Positions 1 through 64,000 of a stretch of DNA of 64,000 nucleotides are shown here, one piece after another. The notes under the pieces are model-generated. The model did not search any database, was not told the origin of the DNA, and saw only the letters and a program-made list of their open reading frames with translations. The DNA lies in the NCBI GenBank assembly GCA_907164885.2, contig OU015496.1, positions 161,721,609 through 161,785,608 of the forward strand, written 5' to 3'. Each line of letters opens with the position of its first letter. Position 1 is the stretch's first letter. Source of the DNA: Dolomedes plantarius. Taxonomy: Eukaryota > Arthropoda > Arachnida > Araneae > Dolomedidae. Made by a program: the position numbers and the translations under genes.

Positions 1-170
1 CCTCTTCGTTTTTCTGCTGTTTCTCTGCCTCGACGTTCCCACTTCACAATTACATCACTCACAGTGGATTTCTGTAAAATATCCGAAATTTCACTAAATG
101 ATTTCCCACAAAGGTGGCATCCCACTATAATGACACGATCAAAGTCACTAAACTCCTTTGACTTACTCAT
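1..170 (-). CDS. Tc1-like transposase N-terminus (cut by window edge)
   Basis: The minus frame from the ATG at 168-170 is open to the window edge. It begins MSKSKEFSDFDRVIIVGC and continues with GKSFSEISEIL and STVSDVIVKW, the paired helix-turn-helix DNA-binding region of Tc1 transposases, which bind the element's own terminal repeats. The catalytic region lies outside the window, so intactness cannot be judged. Confidence 0.8.
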   Translation of the reverse strand, partial: MSKSKEFSDFDRVIIVGCHLCGKSFSEISDILQKSTVSDVIVKWERRGRETAEKRR

Positions 171-305
171 TGTCTCACAAACGCATAAATATGATCTGAC
201 AAACCACTACCAACACTTTTATAGCATTCGGTTACGCATCAAATTACGTCACCTGCCAGATCCACTTCTTTAGGGGGGTGTCCGGATACTTTTGGCCAGA
301 TAGTG
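1..305 (-). mobile_element. Tc1-like transposon, right end
   Basis: The end at 285-305 reads GGATACTTTTGGCCAGATAG and is followed by TA at 306-307. CTATCTGGCCAAAAGTATCC on the other strand is a typical Tc1-type terminal repeat. It lies in the intron before the first visible receptor exon. Confidence 0.78.
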
Positions 306-401
306 TATTTACATTTGTGTCTGTAGGCGTTGTGATAGTATTCTTCAATATCCTAGTTGTATCAGTTTACTTATGTGTCTCTGAATTTTTTTCTTTCCTA
401 G

Positions 402-55368
<54,967 letters not shown>

Positions 55369-55582
55369 GTAAGTACCTCGGATTACTTCTAGGTTAATAC
55401 TGGCAATTTCGCACCGCATTTCTTGAGATATTCAGGTGCAGCGTTTGAAAAGTCTTTTATTTGTATTTGTTAGAATAGAAGAGAAAATTGCATTTAGTTA
55501 CAAGAGTTCCGTGGACCGGGAAAGTACAAATTTATTAGCATATAGCTTACGGGACACATTACGGGGAATTTCATATATATGT

Positions 55583-55722
55583 ACTAGCTGAAAACCCGCG
55601 CTTCGCTACGGAGTACATTCAAATTAAATACAATGGTCAATCTATGCAATTAATGCCAAAAAAAAATTAATGCCAAATATAAATATTTATAATAAATGCG
55701 ACGATTATGTATACAATTGATG

Positions 55723-55763
<41 letters not shown>

Positions 55764-56270
55764 AAAATCGCAAGGATATTTATTTTTTTTTATAATATCC
55801 AATCGTCTGCTGCATTAGAAAGAAAAAAAAAATTGTCTATTTACTTGTTATGTACGCGACGATAAATTTATTTAAAGTACCAGAAAAAGAAATCACGTGA
55901 TCGGCATTTAATAAATTACATTCTAAAAATTAATCATTAAAGATTCACCAAAAATCCGAAAATGGAGATAAAGAATCGAAAAATATTTCATTTTAAAGGA
56001 ATTTTTATAATATTTCTCGTGATATAAATTTTATAACCTTCAAATTATTATTTTAAATGCAAACTTAAAAAAAAGTTACAAAATGAGCTTAAAAATTTAA
56101 TTTAAAAAAATCTAACAAGAATTTTTCAAAATTATTTCGTAGTGCACCCCTACACCATGAGAAGAATCGCCATGCAAAATTTTAGCCCTTTAGGTCCAGC
56201 GGTTTGGTGTGCGCGGTGTATGTCAGTGGGTGAGTGAGTCAGTTACCGAACTGTTTTACATACTATATAG
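55583..56270 (+). repeat. Dispersed 'GCTTCGCTACGG' repeat, copy 4
   Basis: Starts CTAGCTGAAAACCCGCGCTT then CGCTACGGAGTAC, includes a (TA)n at 55727-55755, and ends CAGTTACCGAACTGTTTTAC then ATACTATATAGAT. Confidence 0.87.
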
Positions 56271-56272
56271 AT

Positions 56273-56342
56273 AATAAATACAACAATCAATGTATACAAT
56301 TGATGCAAAACAAAAAAAAAATTAAATAAAAATAAAATAAAA

Positions 56343-56404
<62 letters not shown>

Positions 56405-56904
56405 AAAAATTTGTAAGGGATATTTTTATAGACAAAATAATGTAGAATAAAATATTCAAATGAAATCTAATAGGACATACTAAAGAATATAGTACATTTA
56501 ACATAGTACAGTTTGAGGAACATATATTTTAGTATATTCTAATCATTTTTTGGATAATGTCTAATCGTCTGCCACATTAGGAAGAAAAAAAAATATTTTT
56601 TTCTCTATTTCGCTGTTAGGCACGTGACACAAAATGTATTTAAAGTACCAGAAAAAGAAACCACGTGATCAGCATTTAATAAATTAAATTCTAAAAAAAC
56701 CTCAAATTATTATTTTAAATGCAAACTTAAAAAAAGTTACTAAAACAGCTTAAGAATTTAATTTTAAAAATCTAAGAATTTTTCAAAAATCTTTCTTAGT
56801 GCACCCCTTCACTAAAAGAAGAATCTCCATGCAAAGTTTTAGCCCTTTAGGTCCAGCGGTTTGGTCTATGCGTTGTATGTCAGTCAGTCAATCAGTTATG
56901 GAAC

Positions 56905-56925
<21 letters not shown>
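56273..56925 (+). repeat. Dispersed 'GCTTCGCTACGG' repeat, copy 5 (head missing)
   Basis: Starts at AATACAACAATCAATGTATA, lacks the GC-rich head, has (TA)n at 56345-56400 and ends CAGTTATGGAACTGTTTTAT then a TA/TG array (56911-56990). It lies head-to-tail with copy 4. Confidence 0.85.
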
Positions 56926-56988
<63 letters not shown>

Positions 56989-57019
56989 ACATGTATATAT
57001 ATTTATGTACATATTATGT

Positions 57020-57075
57020 ACATATTTATATATATATATATAAATGTTCGTGTTGAACAACACGAACATTTATTG
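57020..57075. repeat. Short hairpin AATGTTCGTGTTG/CAACACGAACATT
   Basis: Perfect 13-base inverted repeat with almost no loop at 57043-57069, just after a TA array. Confidence 0.8.
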
Positions 57076-57414
57076 AGAATTAGAAAAATGAAACATATCA
57101 CAACGGACTGAGATGCCCTACTCGTCGATCCCAGCGAAGTTCCTGGTACATAACTGATTCCTCGTCCTAAATACAACTTAAAATCTTATTCCATAATATT
57201 GACAGAAGTATCTACAGAAGTTGCCATCTTCAGTTTTTGTAAAGTATTAATAACACAAAATATTTTATCAAGCACGCAAACAATCGCGGGTGCAGAAACC
57301 AAGCAAATATAATGTGACTTCACACTGGTATAAATGTGTACGAACGTCATACTGGTAGGCTGAATGTAAAACATATATATATATATATTCTAAAAAAACT
57401 AACTGCCGCTGCAG

Positions 57415-57535
57415 CAGCCGCCGCCGCCGCTGTCAAAAGCTTGTCACGCTATCTCCCCCGAAACCGCTGGGGGTATGGGGTCGAGACCGATACCAATCGA
57501 TGCAGAATAATGTGGGGAAGAAAGTAAGACATGTC
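57415..57535 (+). other. Possible extra tail exon (unsupported)
   Basis: A GC-rich island in an AT-rich intron has acceptor GCTGCAG and donor GTAAGA. With the one-base overhang from 55368 it reads alanines, then VKSLSRYLPRNRWGYGVETD and TNRCRIMWGR with no stop. It is not recognisably an ErbB tail. It could be an alternative exon or an unrecognised repeat. Confidence 0.2.
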
Positions 57536-57989
57536 TCATATTCGTTGGACTTTAAGTTTTTTTTTATTTTATGTTTTGTGGGAAAATATTGACTTTTTCA
57601 TATTCAGATTACGATAACTCGCCAAAAAAGGATCGTAGAATTTTTTTTTTACAATCTAAGACTACAGACATTTCTCCTTCAAACAAGACCTCATTTGTTT
57701 AAAAATAATTTAAAACAGACTGATATTTTTATTAAAATTGAAAACCCACTTTTTGGAAAAATTTATGCGTTTCGAGATATATAAATTCGATGCTATCAGA
57801 CTTATTATGTTACAAAGAAAATATTTATATCAACTGGAAGATGAAAGCTTTCTCATTCATATAAACTTCATTTCAAGTCTCTATCTTAAAATTTCGATTT
57901 TTAATTGAATTTTAAAGAAATACTTCAAAAAATCTTCTCATTCGCTTGCTTTGCAGAAGGATTGAAAGAAGATCCGATTTTTCACCCAT

Positions 57990-58168
57990 CTTCATCCGGG
58001 CTTATACCCCCCATCAACCCGGGCTTCATCCATTTCGCCGGGAGGGGGGGGGGGAAGCTTCAACTGTAAACAAATGAATGACTCAATCGCTATAAACAAG
58101 TATTGAGTCATTCATTCACTTGATTCACCAGAGGAGCGAGCGTAGCGAGCCTAGGGGCGAAGCCCCTA

Positions 58169-58171
<3 letters not shown>
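57990..58171 (-). repeat. Repeat end with GGGGCGAAGCCCC palindrome
   Basis: On the minus strand it starts CTAGGGGCTTCGCCCCTAGG then CTCGCTACGCTCGCTCC, followed by GAATGACTCAATACTTGTTT and, inverted, AAACAAATGAATGACTCAAT. It has the CTAG plus GCTTCGC head seen in the two other dispersed families, next to a TA array, so it is probably a related repeat class. Confidence 0.6.
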
Positions 58172-58262
<91 letters not shown>

Positions 58263-58276
58263 GTATATATATATAT
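58171..58276. repeat. (TA)n array
   Basis: About 50 TA units with TG variants at the right edge. Confidence 0.97.
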
Positions 58277-59269
58277 TCATACTTGGGCTCTTATTCTTTT
58301 GATATATGCCATCCCAGCCAATAAGGAAAAGGTTAATAGTCGGTCAAATATATACAAGCTACAACACAGATATACACAGACTGACACATATTGTCTGAAA
58401 ACGAACATCACATTTATTTATACACCTATACAGGATCCAGAAAGAGCCAGTAGTAGCATTTAATAAGACATTCAATAGAAATCGTTGATACGAGAACAAG
58501 ATTGGAAAGTTTACGCAGCGTATATGGCAAGATGTTAAGTAGATACTGAGTCATGGTCGCCACGACAACAAACCACTCGACGTCGGATCCGCGGGACCAG
58601 AGACCCGACGAATCGTAACCAACGAAACCAAGACCTTCATCCATATGTCCAAATGCAACAACATCTATTCGCTCTAAGCAAGCGACCAAAATCAGTGCAT
58701 CCAATCGCAATAAGCGAGAGTCAGCGATATCACTTCACTACTCTCAATAACAATTGTGGTTATACCGTCAAAAATGACGTGTTGATTTTAATTTTTATCA
58801 ATTTACATCTGCAAAGTCAATATTATTACCATGTTTTTATCAATTCGCTTTCTTGTTTTTGTGTGTGTGTGTGTGTGTTTGTCCCTTACAAATATTGCAA
58901 TCGATTATTAACTAACTTCCCGATTAGCTAAACATTTGAAACTTTTAGAAGAGCTCGGAACACGATGACAAGGCATTATTTTAATACTTTTAGCCATCTT
59001 TAAGCTGAATTGAAAGCTTTTTCAGTTAATTTTGTTTTGTAGACTGGTGCAGCCATCTATCGGCCGAAACGGGAAAGAAAAGTGAAACTCAAGTTAACTT
59101 TATAAAATGTTTAAATAAAATCACCTGAAAGTATATTTTCCATATCAGCTTTTATCAGTCACTAAAGTGTATTGAAAACCTATATGTTTTTTTCGTATTC
59201 TTTGTATCGGTTGAATCTATATTTTGTGTCGTATTACGGAAAACATGACGATTTCTTTTCATTCCTTAG
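58277..59269. other. Intron, nothing firm
   Basis: 58540-58740 is less AT-rich with no conserved frame. A (GT)n tract lies at 58860-58879. Confidence 0.45.
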
Positions 59270-59520
59270 GCCCTGTGAATGTGTAACCAATCATTTCCAA
59301 CCCCGACTTCATCCCTGTTCGTGTGTCTGCAATGGGACAAATCCGATTACCTCTTGATGAACGACTGTAGTTCCAAGTAACAGCCACAGCAACCGTATTT
59401 TCGAGTATACCTACGTATACCTTCCTACAATCGAGGATGTATCCGATTATGTCACTGCGAAACAGGAACCACTGTCTGTGTGCCCTACTTGTAGAAATAA
59501 AACAACTGTATTATCATCCT
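59270..59520 (+). CDS. Candidate terminal exon and 3' UTR
   Basis: Acceptor CATTCCTTAG at 59260-59269. Joined to the one-base overhang of 55368 it reads GPVNV and stops at 59284-59286. Joined after a 2-base overhang it would instead read PCECVTNHFQPRLHPC and on to a stop at about 59357. AATAAA at 59496-59501 and nearby AATAAA-poor downstream DNA make this the best 3' end in the window. The short ending PVNV would fit a class II PDZ ligand. Coding extent is uncertain. Confidence 0.4.
59496..59501 (+). promoter_or_regulatory. Polyadenylation signal AATAAA
   Basis: Canonical AATAAA about 210 bases after the candidate stop codon at 59286, on the gene's strand and in a stretch free of recognised repeats. 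Confidence 0.45.
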
Positions 59521-60151
59521 TGAAAAAAAATTTTGAATTATTCTATAGTGCCAGATACTTTTAAATGGAATATTTATAGCAGTGCCTTAAACTTGCCCAA
59601 GTAAAGCAACCGTGCTCAGTGAAGTGCAGTTATAGTCTCTGAAATATTTTATATTTTGCTGTTAATCCAAGTAAAACTCTTTCTGCTTGATTCAAGTAGT
59701 AAGAAAATAATTTTCAGAGAAGAAAATTGGTCTAATTTTTTCTTCATTTCTTCATTCAAGTAGACATTTAGCATCGTGGTTAAGAGCAGTGCGTTTATTT
59801 ATACGAAAAATACATGAGACTATACAAAAACTATAAAACTGAAACTTAAAGCATTTATATTATATAAATATATATTGCTTATATGTATCATGGATATATA
59901 TAGTATTTATGACTCGGAAATATATACCATGGGAACTCAACTTTTATCCATTAATATAAAATGTTTTTATCACAGTTACATACGTTTAAAATATCTAAAT
60001 ATTAAGTAAACATTTATCGTCTTAACAAGAAATATGTATGAAATATATTTTTCCTAAGATTGAGAAATTTCTCAATCATTTTATCACATACAAAATCTTT
60101 TCTTACTTGTGTTACTAAAATGCGTCAATTACACGTGTTGTACTAAACTGA
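59521..60151. other. Downstream intergenic sequence, nothing recognised
   Basis: AT-rich sequence after the probable polyadenylation site. Confidence 0.5.
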
Positions 60152-60339
<188 letters not shown>

Positions 60340-60394
60340 AATGTTTACGCATATATTGCTGCACACGTTGTACGGAATGGTAGTTATATTGGGC

Positions 60395-61050
60395 GTACTT
60401 GGTATCATCGGGAATTATACGGAACGCACATGGAGAAAACGAGAAATGGTACTCGCTTTGCATGGCGGTGACGAACCTTACAAAGACATCCACAACTATA
60501 CCAAAGCGATATAGGATGAGGATTCAACAAGCGGTGTCTGCCAACACTGTTCGACGACGACTGCTGCAGCGAGGGTTCGTAGCTCGGGCATCTGTAAATA
60601 CAACTTCCTTTAATCGTATACCATAGATGCCAGAGGCTTCAATCTTATACGGTTTACAGGCATTATGAACAGTCGGTGGTACATCAAGAGAGGTTTTTAA
60701 ACCAGATGTCTTACCCTGTTTACAGACCCTCCGGGCAACTATATTACTGCACGATAATGCTCGTCCCTATACCGCTCTAGTAGTCCAACGTTTCGTGCGT
60801 GACCAGCAAGTACCACATTTTTCTTGTGATAATCTGTAGCCCAACTTGTCTCCAGGAGAAAGTGTGTAGAAAGGATTCCTCAAGAACTGGCTCGCAGGTC
60901 ACCACCCGCAGTCTCAGATGAAGAAAAAAAATGTACTTGCGTGGGTAAATCTGTGTGAGACAACATTTTACAGACAGTTATCCAGAATATTTATAAGTTA
61001 GGCCATGAGCATACAGATATAGCTGCTAAAGTTGAACACAGAAACTACTT
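60395..61050 (+). pseudogene. Tc1-like transposase remnant
   Basis: In + frames: VSANTVRRRLLQRGFVARAS (second HTH, near 60527), then LHDNARPYTALVVQRFVRDQ (second catalytic Asp, near 60748) and an NLSPGE-like word where SPDLSPIE is expected. Heavily mutated. Terminal repeats were not identified. Confidence 0.65.
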
Positions 61051-61177
61051 ATTTCAGCAACTTCCTTTAGATGATATCTGTATTTTCAGTCATTTGCATA
61101 TTATACCACATGTCATTGCTCAAATAAATGAATTAATAAAACTCAAGTTCATGTTGGTGATGTAATTTCCATGAACA

Positions 61178-61181
<4 letters not shown>

Positions 61182-61252
<71 letters not shown>
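61182..61252. repeat. (CT)n(TA)n microsatellite
   Basis: About ten CT units then about 25 TA units. Confidence 0.97.
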
Positions 61253-61255
<3 letters not shown>

Positions 61256-62004
61256 TACTTCTATACTTTTTTATGCTTCTTCAAATTTTCCGTTACCCAA
61301 ATAAAAGAAATTCAATATTGTGAGAATTCTGAAGCCCGGTAATGATAATTTTGTGATTGAGATTTTTATATCACACTCTGTAACGATTCGAATCTTTTGG
61401 GTGAGATTTATGCCTCATTAAACTTCGGAGAGAAAGCGGAAATCGTAGCGATGGTCGTTATTTTCTGACAACCATCGATTTAGACTTCGAAAAACTGAGT
61501 GAGATTTTGAAACTAATTTTACAGAAAACTATTGATTGCTTTTTTTACGAGATCGATATTCCAATAGAAATTAGGAAAGATTAAAGTGTTGTGATCGTGT
61601 TTAGGCTTCCTAGGATGATGAGGAAGATATCGTGGGATTTCGCATATGACATTTCATTTTTTTTCAGTAAGTAATAAGGCAACAAATATTGCATAGTTTG
61701 TGTGATGTTATAAATTTCTAAACAGAGTGTTTGATCTATGTGTTTGTTGTCAAAGCATACACCAAATATTGTAAAATATAACAATATAACAAAGAATTCT
61801 TTCATTTTTTTTGTAAGTCAAAAAGTTATTCAATAGAGAATTTTTTTTTAAATCAACACATTTTTTTAGTCCGAGATTAGGATAGATAGATGACAGTGGC
61901 GTAGTTTGGTCCATGACCTGGAACGTCTCACAGCCCCTTTTTTATTATAAAAGTTTTAAAGTTTATTCCTTTTCATATGTAAGTTGACAGAAGTAACTTA
62001 TATA
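61253..62004. other. Intergenic, nothing recognised
   Basis: AT-rich; only the short hAT-like terminus at 61893 stands out. Confidence 0.5.
61893..61935 (+). repeat. hAT-like terminus CAGTGGCGTAGTTTGG (fragment)
   Basis: CAGTGGCGTAGTTTGGTCC resembles hAT ends such as the one at 32231. No partner end was found within 2 kb. Confidence 0.35.
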
Positions 62005-63219
62005 CAAGGGCCAGTAAAAAAGTTAGTTGCATTCGTTGAAAAAAGCAATACCGGGTTGAAATTATAGAACAAAATTTTACTAATACATAAAAGTATAATA
62101 CATAATCTATTTCGTGACGTAATAACCTCCTTTATTTAGGCGTTGTAATTGTTGAGGCGTGGCACCAGTTTTTCCCTGCCATCTGCGAAGAATTGCCGTC
62201 CAAAATGAGATAACTATTGTTGGGTTGCCACTTTTACCTCCATATTCCAGTGATATCTTCGCGTTGCAAGTTCTAGTTTCATGAGACCGAAGTCTTGGAA
62301 TTTACATGGTGCAAGATTCCACACTTCCCACTTAAACTTTTTCAAAAGATCCCTCGTTCGGGTCGCAGCATGCGGTCTCGCATTGTCATGCAAGAGCTGA
62401 ATGCCTTTTGAAAGTTTACCTGATCGTCGATCATTACCGAATCATCCCGATCGTCGATCATTACGTCGATCATTTTGAAAGTTTACCTGATCGTCGATCG
62501 CAACCACTTCAGGGTTTCACAATAAGACGCTGCATCAATTGTGGCACCCTTCAGCAAGAATTCGGTATGCACTACACTTTCTCTATCGAAAAAAAAATCA
62601 CCAGCATCACCCTCCCAGCAGATGGAACTCTTCGACATTTTTTTCGAGAAAGATTCGTTTCATGTCAGGTGCGAAATGATGAGTCCAAATCTCGTCATCG
62701 GTCCCAATTTAGTCCTAAAAAGCATTTCTTTCCTTTTGATATCGTTCCAAAAATGCTAGAGCACTTCCAAATCGTTGCACTTTTTGTTGATCAATCAATA
62801 GACGAGAAGATCTTGTCGACTGTTGCACGTCTGTTTTGAAAACTGAGTTCATTCACTGGTGCAACGTTCTCATCTGTCGTCGAAGTTGAAGAAACTTATC
62901 CTTGATATCTATACGGCCATTCTCGAATGAGAGATACCACTTGGCGATAGTTTGGCGTGATGTTGCGTTATCACCGTACACTTCGTGCAACTGCCGATAA
63001 ATGTCGGTGCAGTCACAACCTTTTGCCCACAGGAATGCACGCACTTCAAATTTGGACGCACTGACAGCTTACGAAACATATTCACGATTGATTAGCAAAG
63101 CAATCTAAAACTGACACGTTGAACCCGCTACTGCACCTTCCGCAGCACCTGATGCTATAGTTTCAACGAATTACCAAGTTTTTACGGAGTTTTGCAACTA
63201 ACTTACTGACTGATCCTCG
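62005..63219 (-). mobile_element. Mariner element, decayed (1,215 bp)
   Basis: Ends CAAGGGCCAGTAAAAAAGTT then AGTTGCA and the mirror TGCAACTAACTTACTGACTG then ATCCTCG. TA flanks at 62003-62004 and 63220-63221. Confidence 0.85.
62150..63079 (-). pseudogene. Mariner transposase pseudogene
   Basis: The minus frame reads MRAFLWAKGCDCTDIYRQLH then VYGDNATSRQTIAKWYLSFE and NGRIDIKDK (63044-62870), the paired HTH of mariner transposases. Further down, GIQLLHDNARPHAATRTRDL holds the second catalytic Asp (near 62380) and continues KKFKWEVWNLAP. Around 62415-62500 a GATCGTCGATCATTAC tandem insertion disrupts the middle. Broken by several frameshifts. Confidence 0.82.
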
Positions 63220-63533
63220 TACTTATTTAAAAAGGACGTTCACGATTTCATAATGTAATTATGAAAGACCGGAATTTTAACATTTTGTCTTTGTGTAATT
63301 CATCTTATCCACAAAATTTCCTTCCTCGTTCTTTTTTATAAGTAGTGTACAGAATATTTTTCTCAATTCACAAAACAACCAATTTCAAGTCATGATTTTT
63401 TGTTTTAGTATAACACTTTGAGTATCCCAAATCTGCCTCTAAGTATCTATGACGCATAAAATGCCCTTATGTGACGAAGTGTATGTTAATAACAAGCCAT
63501 AACTAAACTTGAATTAACGCAATAAGTCTAATG

Positions 63534-63690
63534 GCCTGTTCACACTGAATCCAAAGCGTTGCGTAGCAAAAAAATTTAACCAATCACAGAGTTCAATTCC
63601 TTGACCACGTGATATATCAAACCAATCCCAGGTCAAGTCAACAGTCTTGGAACCTACATAGTAACCTAATGCAACACTCTGTGAACAATA
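63534..63690. mobile_element. MITE with GGCCTGTTCACACTG end
   Basis: GGCCTGTTCACACTGAATCC and ACACTCTGTGAACAATAGG are imperfect inverted ends similar to the MITE at 5461-5598. CTAA precedes the left end. Confidence 0.55.
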
Positions 63691-64000
63691 GGAACTGACC
63701 CCTATTTCAGTAAAAATAAGCAATCACATCCAAAACTTCAGTTTATATGTATCTCTTTATTACTAATTCTACTCCTTGTGTTCGCTGAGTGTTGGTTGAA
63801 CATTGCATTTTTCACAATTCACTACTTATCTTCACATGAATGCCAGAAGAATAGCATCCTCTAATCCAGTTTACAATCAGAACCACTCATATTGACGTTA
63901 CGTACACCTTTACATAAAACTTTTCACTGAATATTCATTGACAACTCAGACAGCACATAATGGAAATGGTTAAACTTGCAGACCCGTGGTGTTTTAAGAA
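63691..64000. other. Intergenic, nothing recognised
   Basis: No open frame, repeat end or motif identified to the window edge. Confidence 0.5.

Noticed and set aside
57957..58067. Possible last receptor exon after TTTGCAG with frame EGLKEDPIFHPSSSGLIPP
   Set aside because: The phase would fit, but the sequence runs into the G-run and CTAG/GGGGCGAAGCCCC repeat at 57990-58171, so it is probably part of that repeat.
62408..62839. 143-codon plus-strand frame near the mariner element
   Set aside because: Antisense to the mariner transposase pseudogene and partly made of the GATCGTCGATC repeat.

Overview
The window is animal genomic DNA: AT-rich, intron-rich, full of (TA)n and (CA)n microsatellites, and crowded with Tc1/mariner, pogo-like, hAT-like and PIF/Harbinger-like DNA transposons, tRNA-derived SINEs and a non-LTR retrotransposon end. 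The host gene resembles arthropod EGFR, and long introns packed with Tc1/mariner debris fit an arachnid, possibly a spider. That assignment is inference; no species marker was recognised.

One host gene runs through the window on the + strand. Eighteen exons between 402 and 55368 join in frame without a stop (2,459 coding bases, about 819 codons). In order they encode the end of an EGFR/ErbB L2 domain, a long cysteine-rich region (domain IV), a transmembrane helix with an acidic juxtamembrane segment, a complete tyrosine-kinase-like domain, and a short tail with a conserved DADEY motif and a PPPVPKR motif. The 5' exons lie upstream of the window. The last exon is probably near 59270, with a polyadenylation signal at 59496-59501.

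The notable point is that the kinase domain looks like a pseudokinase. HRD reads HRN (the same change as vertebrate ErbB3), DFG reads DLR, the third glycine of the P-loop is alanine, and the activation loop has no tyrosine. The ATP-binding Lys (AAIK), alpha-C Glu, the RN asparagine, ALE and SDVW are retained. Reading frame and splice sites are intact throughout, so this looks like a maintained ErbB3-like receptor rather than a decayed copy.

Everything else is intronic repeat. By region: 1-2400 has two Tc1-like elements; 2480-5600 SINEs, duplications and two abutting MITEs; 5949-11800 a dispersed 'CCCGnGCTTCGC' repeat, a foldback element and a non-LTR end; 12340-18700 a pogo-like MITE, a palindromic MITE and a DD36E Tc1 element; 19600-24000 a Tc1 element nested in a second pogo-like MITE; 24900-30160 satellites and inverted repeats; 32231-36030 a hAT-like element with perfect 8-bp target duplication and another Tc1; 36830-41740 giant TA arrays with embedded MITEs and a tandem duplication; 45690-54560 more MITEs, two mariner remnants (one with about 195-bp inverted repeats) and a second DD36E copy; 55580-63220 repeat copies, a Tc1 remnant and a mariner remnant. 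No tRNA gene, rRNA, CRISPR or bacterial-type feature was seen.
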